NCBI RefSeq assembly: GCF_900100955.1
Contig: NZ_FNCC01000005.1
Coordinates: forward strand, 62,001 to 126,000
Source of the DNA: Lentzea fradiae
GTDB lineage: Bacteria; Actinomycetota; Actinomycetes; Mycobacteriales; Pseudonocardiaceae
Direction of reading: 5' to 3'
DNA length: 64,000 nt
This document shows, in pieces, positions 33,618 to 41,949 of this stretch. A program made the position numbers and the translations under genes. Position 1 is the first letter of the stretch; each line of letters begins with the position of its first letter. The notes beneath the pieces were generated by a model, which was given only the letters and a program-made list of their open reading frames with translations, did not search any database and had not been told where the DNA came from.

Positions 33618-35612
33618 GTGACGTTCGAGCACCTCTTCACACCGGTGACGGTCGGGCAGCACCAGATCCGCAACCGCGTGTTCATGTCGTCGGCGACGCT
33701 GATGTTCTCCAACGACGGCATCGTCACCGACCGGCACGTCGCGTACTACGCGGAGCGCGCCCGCGGCGGCATCGGCCTGATCATCCCGGAGGAGCTGGAG
33801 ATCCACCCGAGCGCCGCGGGTCTTCCGGTCAAGTGGCTGCACGGCTGGCCGGACCAGGCGGTGGCGGGTTTCCGCAAGCTGACCGACGCCGTGCACGCCC
33901 ACGGGGCGAGCATCTTCGCGCAGCTCGACCACGCCGGCACGATCCACGACCCGGCCGTCTTCGACGCTCCCGGTGCCGCGATGGCGCCGTCACCGTTCGG
34001 CCACCCCGGCCGGGAGACGCCGAAGGCGATGGAGCGCGACGAGATCGCCGAGGTGATCGAGTACTACGCGCGGTGCGCCCGCAACGCCGTCGAGGGCGGC
34101 TTCGACGGCATCGAGATCCACGCGGCGCACGGGCACCTGCCCGCCCAGTTCTTCTCGCCGCTGTCGAACTTCCGCACCGACGAGTACGGCGGGTCGTTCG
34201 AGAACCGGATGCGCTTCATGCTGGAGGCGCTGGAGGCCGTGCGCGGTGCCGTGCCGCACGGCTTCCCGGTGGGTGTGCGCATCAGCCTGCACGAGTTCGC
34301 GCCGGGCGGCCTCGACTTGGAGGGCACCATCGAGGTGGCCAAGGCGATCCAGGCCGCCGGTGTCGACTTCTTCGACCTGTCCGCCGGTCGCCCGCCCTAC
34401 AGCTACCAGCGGTCCATCCCGACCGCGGACCAGCAGCCGGCCGCGCACCTGCGCGACATGGCCGCCCAGTTCCGCGCGGAGGTGCCGGGCACGCCGACGT
34501 TCCTCATCGGACGCGTCGTCGACCCCAAGGTCGCCGAGGACGTGCTGGCCAAGGGCCAGGCGGACATGGTCGGCATGATGCGGGCGCACGTCGCCGACCC
34601 GGAGATCATCAACAAGACCAAGCAGGGCCGCGCGGACGAGGTCCGCTACTGCGTCTCCTGCAACCAGGAGTGCTTCGCCCGCGTCGCGTCGGGCCGCCCG
34701 ATCGCCTGCATCCAGAACCCCGCCACCGGCCGGGAGCTGACGCTCGCGATGTCGCGGCTGCGGCGTGCGGAGAAGGCCAAGCGGGTGATCGTCGTCGGTG
34801 GCGGACCGGCCGGCATGGAGGCCGCCTGGATCGCCGCCGCGCGGGGCCACGACGTCGAGCTGTACGAGGCCGCCGGCGAGCTGGGTGGCCAGGTGCGCTG
34901 GCACGCCAAGGCCCCCGACCGCGCCGAGTTCGGCAACATCGTCGAGAACCTCAAGAACCAGCTGCGGGTGCACGGCGTCAAGGTGCACCTGGGCGTCCGG
35001 CTCACGGCCGACGACCTCGTCGAGGCCGGTGCCGACGTGACGATCGTGGCGACCGGGTCCAAGCCGCGCGTGCGCGACGCGTTCGCCGAGTGGCGCCCGG
35101 ACCTGCCGCACCTGCCCGGGTTCGACACGGCCGACCTGTACACGTCGTGGGACGTCATGTCCGGCGAGCGGCCCATCTCCGGCCGGGTCGTCGTCCTCGA
35201 CGGCGACGGCAGGCACGAGGGTGCCGCCGTGGCCGAGAAGCTCGCGGCCCTCGGTGTCGAGCTGCACGTCGTGACGCCGTTCCCGCAGTTCGCGCCCGGA
35301 CTCGTCCCGTCGCTGGAGTTCGCCTCCTCGCTGGGCAGGGTGCTGCGCGGCGGTACGTCGATCAGCACGACGAGCCTGCCCACCGCCGTCGAGGGCCGCA
35401 CCGTGCGGTTCCTGCAGACCGCGACGGGTGAGGAGTCGGTGATCGAGGACGTCGACGCGGTCGTCGTGCTCGGCGGCAAGGTCCCCGACGAGGACCTCTA
35501 CTTCGCCGTGCTGGACCGCCTGCCCGAGGTGCACCGCATCGGTGACTGCGTGCAGCCGCGCCGCATCGCCCAGGCGATGTACCAGGGCCACAAGATCGCG
35601 CGCGAGATCTGA
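33618..35612 (+). CDS. Old-yellow-enzyme/2,4-dienoyl-CoA-reductase-like flavoprotein
   Basis: 664-residue FMN/[4Fe-4S]/FAD reductase. The N-terminal OYE barrel has [20 protein letters not shown] followed by [10 protein letters not shown]. The Fe-S site is [12 protein letters not shown] plus a downstream Cys in IACIQNP. The C-terminal Rossmann domain starts [21 protein letters not shown]. Relatives reduce dienoyl-CoA thioesters or demethylate amines (trimethylamine dehydrogenase). GTG start. A GTAGAG direct-repeat promoter precedes it. It presumably saturates or oxidises an intermediate. Confidence 0.88.
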   Translation: MTFEHLFTPVTVGQHQIRNRVFMSSATLMFSNDGIVTDRHVAYYAERARGGIGLIIPEELEIHPSAAGLPVKWLHGWPDQAVAGFRKLTDAVHAHGASIFAQLDHAGTIHDPAVFDAPGAAMAPSPFGHPGRETPKAMERDEIAEVIEYYARCARNAVEGGFDGIEIHAAHGHLPAQFFSPLSNFRTDEYGGSFENRMRFMLEALEAVRGAVPHGFPVGVRISLHEFAPGGLDLEGTIEVAKAIQAAGVDFFDLSAGRPPYSYQRSIPTADQQPAAHLRDMAAQFRAEVPGTPTFLIGRVVDPKVAEDVLAKGQADMVGMMRAHVADPEIINKTKQGRADEVRYCVSCNQECFARVASGRPIACIQNPATGRELTLAMSRLRRAEKAKRVIVVGGGPAGMEAAWIAAARGHDVELYEAAGELGGQVRWHAKAPDRAEFGNIVENLKNQLRVHGVKVHLGVRLTADDLVEAGADVTIVATGSKPRVRDAFAEWRPDLPHLPGFDTADLYTSWDVMSGERPISGRVVVLDGDGRHEGAAVAEKLAALGVELHVVTPFPQFAPGLVPSLEFASSLGRVLRGGTSISTTSLPTAVEGRTVRFLQTATGEESVIEDVDAVVVLGGKVPDEDLYFAVLDRLPEVHRIGDCVQPRRIAQAMYQGHKIAREI

Positions 35613-35712
35613 CCATCTCGCGGATCGCGCCGAGGCAGCCCACGGGCCACTCGGTTGGACAGCTTGAACCTTGTTGCGAGCACGCACCCCAGGCGTGCCG
35701 GATGGAGGATAC

Positions 35713-37311
35713 ATGCGTCGGACCAAAGCCGTCGCCGCCGTTCTCGCCACAGTGGTGCTGGCGGCGGGTTGCGGTGGTGCTGCCGAGAGTGACACCGGAG
35801 GGGTCTCCACGGAGAGCCTGATGATGGGCACCCCGGTGATCCCCCAGAGCCTCATCCCGACCTCGGACCCGACGGTCACGCAGACGATGAGCATCCAGTA
35901 CGGGGAGACCCTGCTGAACTACGCCGAGCAGCCGGCGGGTGACTCGCAGATCAACGACCCGGAGAAGAACAGCCCCGGTCTCGCGGAGAAGTTCGAACGC
36001 ACCCCCGAGGGCATCGTCTACACGTTGCGCGACAACGAGTCGAGTGCCGGCAACAAGCTCGACGCCGACGACGTGATCTTCACCTACGAGCGCATGGTCG
36101 CCACCAAGGACCCGATCGGCACGTTCGTCATGACCGTGTCCGGGATGGACATGGCGAACCCGGTCACCAAGATCGACGACAAGACCGTGCGGCTCAACGG
36201 GTCCAACACCCCGATGGGCCTGCTGGCGGCGATCTTCCCGTACATGATGGTCCTCGACAAGGAGCTGGTGGAGAAGAACGCCACCGCCGAGGACAAGTGG
36301 GCGACCGACTTCACCCGCACCAACTCCGCGAGCTTCGGGCCGTACGACATCAAGAACTTCCGTCCCGGCGAGCAGATGGTGCTGCAGGCCAACGAGAAGT
36401 ACTGGGAGGGCGCGCCCGCGTTCAAGACCGTGACGCTGCTCGCGACCGCCACCCAGCAGGTCACCCAGCTCGTCAAGGCAGGCACGGTGCAGTGGGCGTC
36501 CTCGGTGCCCAACAGCTCCTACGCCGAGCTGAAGGACGACCCGAACCTGCACTCGACGGTCTCGGTCACGAACGTGCAGAACGTGCTGCAGCTCAACGAG
36601 ACCAACGTTCCCGCCCTCAAGGACCCGAACGTGCGCAAGGCGATCTCCAAGGCGATCGACAGGGACAAGCTCGCCTCGCTGGTCTACAACGGTGTGGCGA
36701 AGCCGGCGAAGGGCCCCGTCTCGTCCGCGACGCCGGGTCTCACGAACGTCAAGTCCGACAACTACGACTTCGACCTCAAGGCCGCCCAGGACCTGATGGC
36801 GAAGTCGGAGTTCAAGGACGGCTTCCAGCTGGAGATCGCGACGAGCAAGCAGTCGATCAAGCGCATCGACCCGGCCACGCTGGCGGTGTCGCTGCGGGAG
36901 ATGCTGAGCCCGCTCAAGATCGAGGTCAGCGTCCGCGAGGTCGCGAACCACGCCGAGTTCCAGGCCGCGCTGAGCAACCGCCAGTACGGCGCCTACCTCA
37001 GCAGTGAGGGTGCCGCGATCGCCGACATCGCCTACGGCATGTCGACCTACCACGTCACCACCACCACGCAGAACTACACCAAGCACGGGTCTCCCGAGCT
37101 GGACGCCGCGATCGCGGCTGCCTCGAAGGCCCCCGTGGGCGCGGAGCGCGACGCGCTCTCCGCCAAGGCCGTGGAGCTGTTCAACGAGCAGATGTACTCG
37201 GTCCCGCTGGTCGACGAGTCGGACGCCTACGTCGCCAACAAGGGGATCTGCGGTTTCGGGACCTACCCGTACATGGCGGTCAGCGCCGGCAAGCTCAAGC
37301 CCTGCGCCTGA
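35713..37311 (+). CDS. ABC transporter substrate-binding lipoprotein (family 5)
   Basis: 532-residue extracytoplasmic binding protein. The signal peptide ends in lipobox VVLAAGCGG, so Cys near residue 19 would be lipidated. Body of SBP family 5 (DppA/OppA/NikA type): [66 protein letters not shown]. The ATG at 35713 follows ATGGAGGAT. First gene of the importer operon. Family 5 proteins bind peptides but also glycosides, opines and aromatic derivatives; the ligand here is likely the island's substrate. Confidence 0.9.
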   Translation: MRRTKAVAAVLATVVLAAGCGGAAESDTGGVSTESLMMGTPVIPQSLIPTSDPTVTQTMSIQYGETLLNYAEQPAGDSQINDPEKNSPGLAEKFERTPEGIVYTLRDNESSAGNKLDADDVIFTYERMVATKDPIGTFVMTVSGMDMANPVTKIDDKTVRLNGSNTPMGLLAAIFPYMMVLDKELVEKNATAEDKWATDFTRTNSASFGPYDIKNFRPGEQMVLQANEKYWEGAPAFKTVTLLATATQQVTQLVKAGTVQWASSVPNSSYAELKDDPNLHSTVSVTNVQNVLQLNETNVPALKDPNVRKAISKAIDRDKLASLVYNGVAKPAKGPVSSATPGLTNVKSDNYDFDLKAAQDLMAKSEFKDGFQLEIATSKQSIKRIDPATLAVSLREMLSPLKIEVSVREVANHAEFQAALSNRQYGAYLSSEGAAIADIAYGMSTYHVTTTTQNYTKHGSPELDAAIAAASKAPVGAERDALSAKAVELFNEQMYSVPLVDESDAYVANKGICGFGTYPYMAVSAGKLKPCA

Positions 37312-37342
37312 CCCACCCGCCACACCCGCTCTAGGAGGACTC

Positions 37343-38191
37343 ATGAGGATCGGTGCGCGCAGATCGGTGCCGGGCTGGGCCGTGGGCAGCGCGGTCGTCG
37401 CGTTCGTGCTGCTGTGGGCGGCGTTCGGGCCGCTGCCGCACGATCCTCGTTCTCCTGCGCTCTCCTCGGCCAACCAGGCCCCCGGCGGGGACTTCTGGTT
37501 CGGCACGACGGAGTCCGGTGTGGACGTGTTCTCCGGTGTCGTCGCGGCCTCGCTGTCGACGCTGCCGATCGCCTTCGCCGGGGTGCTGGCCGGACTGCTG
37601 GCCGGCACCGCGGCGGGCATCGCCCTCTCCGGGCACTCTCCCGTCCAGGAGGGCTTCATGCGCCTGGTGGACCTGTTCCAGAGCTTCCCGGTGATCCTGG
37701 TGGCCATCGTCGTCGTCGCACTCGCCGAGGGCGACAGCGTCAACTTCTGGCTCACCGCCGCGATCGCCGTCATCAACTTCCCGATCTTCCTGCGCATCGT
37801 CCGCGGCAGCGCCCTGGTGGTGCGCACCGAGCGGTACGTCCTCGCCGCCGAGGTGATGGGCGCCTCCCGCTGGAGGGTCGCGCTGCGGCACATCGTGCCG
37901 AACGTCTCGAACGTCGTGCTGGCCCAGGCGTCGCTGTCGATCGGCTTCGGCATCATGGCGATCGCGTCGCTCGGCTACCTCGGCATCGGCTCCGCGCCGC
38001 CCGAGCCGAGCTGGGGCGCGTTCATCCGCGAGGGCGCCGACAAGCTCGGCGACGGCCGCTGGTGGATGGTCGTCTTCCCCAGCCTCGCGATCTGCCTGAC
38101 CGTGCTGGTGTTCAACATGATCTCGCGCAGCATCTCCAAGGCGGGCGCGCCGAGCGGTCAGGCCGCGGCCGACCAGAAGGTGAGCGCGTGA
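37343..38191 (+). CDS. ABC permease, DppC type
   Basis: 282-residue inner-membrane subunit of a dipeptide-type importer with six hydrophobic segments. The EAA loop is visible in VLAAEVMGASRWRVALRHIVPN. ATG after AGGAGG; the stop overlaps the next ATG by 1 nt (TGATG). Such importers need a DppB-type partner. None lies in this operon, but one is encoded at 50138-51367. Confidence 0.9.
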   Translation: MRIGARRSVPGWAVGSAVVAFVLLWAAFGPLPHDPRSPALSSANQAPGGDFWFGTTESGVDVFSGVVAASLSTLPIAFAGVLAGLLAGTAAGIALSGHSPVQEGFMRLVDLFQSFPVILVAIVVVALAEGDSVNFWLTAAIAVINFPIFLRIVRGSALVVRTERYVLAAEVMGASRWRVALRHIVPNVSNVVLAQASLSIGFGIMAIASLGYLGIGSAPPEPSWGAFIREGADKLGDGRWWMVVFPSLAICLTVLVFNMISRSISKAGAPSGQAAADQKVSA

Positions 38192-39165
38192 TGACCGCAC
38201 CACTGCTGGAGGTCTCGGACCTCACCGTGCACTACCAGACCGGGCACAGCACGGTCGTCGGCACCTCGGGCTTCACCGTGAGCGCCCAGCCGGGCGAGAT
38301 CATCGCCGTGGTCGGCGAGTCGGGCTCCGGCAAGTCCAGCGCCGCCGCCGGGATCATGCAGCTGCTGCCGGGTAACGCCGAGTCGACCGGGTCGGTCGTC
38401 CTGCGCCACGACGGCGAGGAGCACGAGCTCGTCGGCATGCCGGAGCGGGCACGCCGCCCGTTGCGCGGCACCGCGCTCAGCCTGGTGCCGCAGGCGACCG
38501 TCGGCGCCCTGCACCCCACCCGCCGCGTCAGCAAGCAGTTCGCGTCTCTTTTCCGCGCGCACAGCGTGCCGAAGGACGAGTGGACCTCTCGGGGTGTCGC
38601 GGCACTGGAGGCCGCGGGCATCGCGGACGCCGCCCGTGTGCTGCGGTCGTACCCGCACGAGCTGAGCGGCGGTCTGGCGCAACGCGTCGTGATCGGCCTG
38701 TCCCAGGCGATGTCGCCGTCGGTGCTGGTGGCGGACGAACCGACCTCCGCACTGGACGTGCGCGTGCAGCGGCAGGTGCTGACCGTGCTGTCGGAGACGG
38801 TGCGCGCCCGCCAGGCCGCGGCCATCGTCATCACCCACGACCTCGGTGTCGCGCGTTACTTCTGCGACCACGTCGCCGTCATGTACGGCGCGGTCATGGT
38901 CGAGTTCGGCCCGTCGGCCGCGATCTTCGACGCGCCGTCCCACCCCTACACCCGTTCGCTGCTGTCCGCGTCGACCGCGCGCCGCGCCGACTCCAGCCGT
39001 CCCGCCACGCGGGTGAAGCGGCGGCTGACCGAGGAGAGCGTGGCGGCCCGCTGCCCGTTCTTCGACGCGTGCGGGCACGGCGCGGGAACGGTGTGCGAGC
39101 AAGGACTTCCCGGCTGGCAGGAGCTGGACGGCGGACACCGGGCGCGGAGGAGCTGCGATGCGTGA
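38191..39165 (+). CDS. ABC ATPase, DppD type
   Basis: 324-residue nucleotide-binding protein. Walker A is GESGSGKSSAAAG, the signature is LSGGLAQRVVIG, Walker B is VLVADEPTSALDV, and the switch His is in VITHDLG. The C-terminal oligopeptide-ABC extension carries Cys residues (CPFFDACGHGAGTVCEQGLP), as usual for DppD-type subunits. Overlaps both neighbours, so it is translationally coupled. Confidence 0.92.
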   Translation: MTAPLLEVSDLTVHYQTGHSTVVGTSGFTVSAQPGEIIAVVGESGSGKSSAAAGIMQLLPGNAESTGSVVLRHDGEEHELVGMPERARRPLRGTALSLVPQATVGALHPTRRVSKQFASLFRAHSVPKDEWTSRGVAALEAAGIADAARVLRSYPHELSGGLAQRVVIGLSQAMSPSVLVADEPTSALDVRVQRQVLTVLSETVRARQAAAIVITHDLGVARYFCDHVAVMYGAVMVEFGPSAAIFDAPSHPYTRSLLSASTARRADSSRPATRVKRRLTEESVAARCPFFDACGHGAGTVCEQGLPGWQELDGGHRARRSCDA

Positions 39166-39937
39166 GGAACCCGAGCTGATTCGCCTCGACGAGGTGCGCA
39201 AGACCTACACCAGGCCGGAAGGCGCGGTGCACGCGCTCAAGGGCCCGTCGTTGTCGGTGCCGGCGGGGCACCGCCTCGGCCTCATCGGCGAGTCGGGCAG
39301 CGGCAAGTCCACCATCGCCCGGCTCGTCATGGGGGTCGAGTACGCGGACTCCGGGACCGTGTCGGTGCTCGGCACCCCGATGTCGCGGGGCATGTCGCGC
39401 AAGGACCTGCTGGCCGTGCGAGGCCGGATGGGCGCGGTCTTCCAGGAGCCCGTCGAGTCGCTCAACCCGCGGTCGCGGATCTCGTCGGTCCTGGCGGAGC
39501 CGCTGCACATCCACCGCCGCGACCTGTCCCGCTCGGAGGTCGCCGACCGGGTCGCCGAGGCGATCACCACGGTCGGCCTGTCGACGGATTACCTGAACCG
39601 CTCGCCGCGGATGCTCAGCGGTGGCGAGGCGCAGCGCGTGGCCATCGCCCGCGCCCTGGTCAACGACCCCGCCCTGCTCGTGCTCGACGAACCCACCTCC
39701 GCGCTGGACGTGTCGGTGCAGGCGGAGATCGTGGCGCTGCTGGGTGAGCTCGCGGAGGGCTCCTCGGTCGGCTGGCTCTTCATCACCCACGACCTCACGG
39801 TCGCCGCGGCCGTGAGCGACACCATCGCGGTGATGTCGAGCGGGGACATGGTCGAGCTGGGGGAGGCGGCCCAGGTGCTCGAACAGCCCAGCCACCCCTA
39901 CACCCGCGAGCTGCTCGCCGCGGCACTGACCTGGTGA
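39158..39937 (+). CDS. ABC ATPase, DppF type
   Basis: 259-residue second ATPase of the importer. Walker A is GESGSGKSTIARLVMG, the Q-loop FQEPVESLNPRSRI, the signature LSGGEAQRVAIA, Walker B LLVLDEPTSALDVS, and the H-loop FITHDLT. It is shorter than typical DppF because it ends soon after HPYTRELLAAAL. Overlaps the DppD-type gene by 8 bp; the IclR gene follows directly. Confidence 0.92.
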   Translation: MREEPELIRLDEVRKTYTRPEGAVHALKGPSLSVPAGHRLGLIGESGSGKSTIARLVMGVEYADSGTVSVLGTPMSRGMSRKDLLAVRGRMGAVFQEPVESLNPRSRISSVLAEPLHIHRRDLSRSEVADRVAEAITTVGLSTDYLNRSPRMLSGGEAQRVAIARALVNDPALLVLDEPTSALDVSVQAEIVALLGELAEGSSVGWLFITHDLTVAAAVSDTIAVMSSGDMVELGEAAQVLEQPSHPYTRELLAAALTW

Positions 39938-39948
39938 GGAGAGAACCG

Positions 39949-40716
39949 ATGGAACTGATCGAGACCAGAGGCAACGAGACCGGCCGCAAGACGCTGTCGG
40001 TGCTGCTCTGCTTCACCCCCGAACGTCCTCTGTGGAGCGTCGCGGAGATCGCCGCGGAGCTGCGGCTGTCGACGGCGACGGCCTACCGGCACGTCGGGCT
40101 GCTCAAGCAGATGGGCCTCCTGGCGGGCAGCAGGCGCGGCTACCGGCTCACGTCGAAGGTCGAGATGCTCGGCGAGGCCGCGCGGGTCCGCCGGGACGTC
40201 ATCTCCGACGTCGCGCTGCCCGTGATGGCACGCCTGCGCGAGGCCGTCGACGAGAACGTGCTGCTGGCGGTGCGCAGCGGCGACCACGTCCTCGCGGTGC
40301 GCAAGCTGGAGTCCCGCAGCCCGGTGCGGATGCGGTTCGGCGAGGGCAGGCCGATGCCGCTGCACCGCGGCGCGCTCGGCCGGGTGCTGCTCGCCGACCT
40401 CCCGGTCCGCGAACGCGCGGCCTACCTGGAGCGGACCGGTCACGACCTGGCCACGCTGCGGCACGGCCCGTTGTCGACGGCCTCGCTGGACGCCGTGGCG
40501 CTCGCGGGTTTCGCGGAGAGCTTCGAGGAGATCGACGCCGGCGTGTGGGGAGTGGCCGCTCCCGTGCGGCGGTACGGCAGGGTGGCGGGCGTCCTCGGCC
40601 TGGCCGCCCCGCTCGACCGCACCGACTCGATGCGCCGCGGCCACATCCTGCGGCTGCTGATCAACGCGGCCAGGGAGATCGAGCGGCAGTCCTCCGCCAG
40701 TCGTTTCACCGCCTGA
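39949..40716 (+). CDS. IclR-family regulator
   Basis: 255 residues. N-terminal winged helix (residues 10-70: LSVLLCFTPERPLWSVAEIA, LRLSTATAYRHVGLLKQMG). C-terminal IclR effector domain (MPLHRGALGRVLLADLP, VAAPVRRYGRVAGVLGLAA). The ATG at 39949 is preceded by GAGGAGAG; GTG 39934, inside the ATPase gene's end, is possible. IclR proteins often control aromatic-acid catabolism. Its position at the end of the importer operon suggests feedback on the island. Confidence 0.88.
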   Translation: MELIETRGNETGRKTLSVLLCFTPERPLWSVAEIAAELRLSTATAYRHVGLLKQMGLLAGSRRGYRLTSKVEMLGEAARVRRDVISDVALPVMARLREAVDENVLLAVRSGDHVLAVRKLESRSPVRMRFGEGRPMPLHRGALGRVLLADLPVRERAAYLERTGHDLATLRHGPLSTASLDAVALAGFAESFEEIDAGVWGVAAPVRRYGRVAGVLGLAAPLDRTDSMRRGHILRLLINAAREIERQSSASRFTA

Positions 40717-40779
40717 ACCCCTTTCACGCCAAGGATTTCCGCTCCCGGCGAAGGCTTCCGCCAGGACAGGAGCGGGAAC

Positions 40780-40815
40780 CAGCCCGGCCGGCTCGGAGCA
40801 GGACCGGCCGGGCTG
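40780..40815. terminator. Bidirectional terminator after IclR gene
   Basis: A 12-bp stem (40780-40791 with 40804-40815, cagcccggccgg/ccggccgggctg) between the convergent IclR and Dabb genes. Confidence 0.75.
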
Positions 40816-40829
40816 TGGCATGTCCGCGC

Positions 40830-41135
40830 TCAGGACTGGGCCTGGACGAACACCTTGGCCGCCAGCACGGGGGCCAGAACTTCCTTCACCAGGGCGAGGT
40901 GCGCCTCGTGCGCGGAGTACTCGCGCCACCCCTGCTCGTCGTCGAACGCGGCGACGAAGACCAGGTCGGCGTTCCCGTCGCGCAGGCCGAGGTCCTGGTG
41001 CACCTCGATCGACCGCAGGCTCGGAATGCTGGAGCGCAGGCCGGTGAGGCCGTCGACCACGGCCGCCCTCTGCTCGTCGGTGACGTCCTCGCGCAACGTG
41101 AGAGCGCCGATGTGCAGGAACTTCGACTCGGACAT
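40830..41135 (-). CDS. Dabb (stress-responsive A/B barrel) protein
   Basis: 101 residues with the dimeric alpha-beta barrel pattern: FLHIGALTLREDVTDEQRAA, LRSIEVHQDLGLRDGNADLV and HEAHLALVKEVLAPVL. Such small proteins act as tautomerases, decarboxylases or cyclases in aromatic pathways; some are of unknown role. It is last of a leftward set. A strong hairpin (41159-41193) between it and the upstream racemase-like gene would reduce its expression. Confidence 0.75.
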   Translation of the reverse strand: MSESKFLHIGALTLREDVTDEQRAAVVDGLTGLRSSIPSLRSIEVHQDLGLRDGNADLVFVAAFDDEQGWREYSAHEAHLALVKEVLAPVLAAKVFVQAQS

Positions 41136-41158
41136 CGCCGAGACCTCCTCGGTGTGAA

Positions 41159-41193
41159 AGGCCGTGTCCCGCCACAAGAGCGGGACACGGCCT
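41159..41193 (-). terminator. Intercistronic terminator-like hairpin
   Basis: A 13-bp perfect stem (41159-41171 with 41181-41193) and, on the minus strand, TTTCACA after the stem. It lies between the racemase-like gene and the Dabb gene. Confidence 0.7.
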
Positions 41194-41199
41194 GGTGGT

Positions 41200-41946
41200 T
41201 CAGAAGCGTTCGAGCAGCGATCCGTGCCCGGTGAGCTGGTCGTCGATGCCCGCGGTGCGCAGGGCGTGCCACGCGGTGGCGGCGTTGATCGCGATGACCG
41301 GCTTGCCGATCTCGGTCTCCAGCCGTGCGGCCACCTCGACGGCCGGCAGGTTCGTGCCCGCCTGCACCAGTGCGTCCACATCGGAGGAGTTGACGTCCAG
41401 GAACGCCTTGCGGACGTCCTCGGCCGGGACGTCGGCGATGTTGGTGGCGGACGTGCAGGCGAGGCCCTGCACCGCGTGCACCTCGTAGCCGAGCTCCTCG
41501 AAGAAGAGCCGGACCTGCTCGTCGCCGACGGGCTGGTACGGGGTGATGATGCCGATCTTGCGGGCACCGACCTTGGTGAGCGCCTCGTGGCACGCGCCGG
41601 CGCCGGTGGTGACGGGCAGCCCGTCGCAGCGCTCCTTCACGAACGCCTCGAACTGGGCGTTGCCCTCCTTGCCGCCCCAGAAGGTCTCGGCGGACATGCC
41701 CATCACGATGCGGTCGGGACGGCACGTCATGACGTCCCGCAGCGCGCGGCCGAGCTCCTCGCGCAGCTCGACGAGGAACTGCTCGAACGACGCGTCGTCG
41801 GCCAGGTCCTCGTTGCGGATCCAGATGCGGCCCGCGTGCCAGGAGACCCCCGGCGGCGTCATCCGGTTGTACTCCGCCTCGACCGTGGTGTTGGTCGACG
41901 GCACGATCAGCCCCATCAGGGCTCGGGGGGACACGATGTTGGGCAT
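41200..41946 (-). CDS. Maleate isomerase/arylmalonate decarboxylase-like protein
   Basis: 248 residues of the Asp/Glu racemase superfamily. Opening LMGLIVPSTNTTVEAEYNRM and closing GKPVIAINAATAWHALR match maleate cis-trans isomerases and arylmalonate decarboxylases. The two positions that usually carry catalytic Cys appear as GMSAETF (Ser/Ala, residues 83-89) and QAGTNLP (Gly, near 197), so neither is Cys. A non-redox isomerase, decarboxylase or hydrolase activity of a different chemistry is possible. It is co-transcribed with the FAD/lyase fusion gene, 3 bp downstream of it. Confidence 0.78.
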   Translation of the reverse strand: MPNIVSPRALMGLIVPSTNTTVEAEYNRMTPPGVSWHAGRIWIRNEDLADDASFEQFLVELREELGRALRDVMTCRPDRIVMGMSAETFWGGKEGNAQFEAFVKERCDGLPVTTGAGACHEALTKVGARKIGIITPYQPVGDEQVRLFFEELGYEVHAVQGLACTSATNIADVPAEDVRKAFLDVNSSDVDALVQAGTNLPAVEVAARLETEIGKPVIAINAATAWHALRTAGIDDQLTGHGSLLERF

Positions 41947-41949
41947 GGG

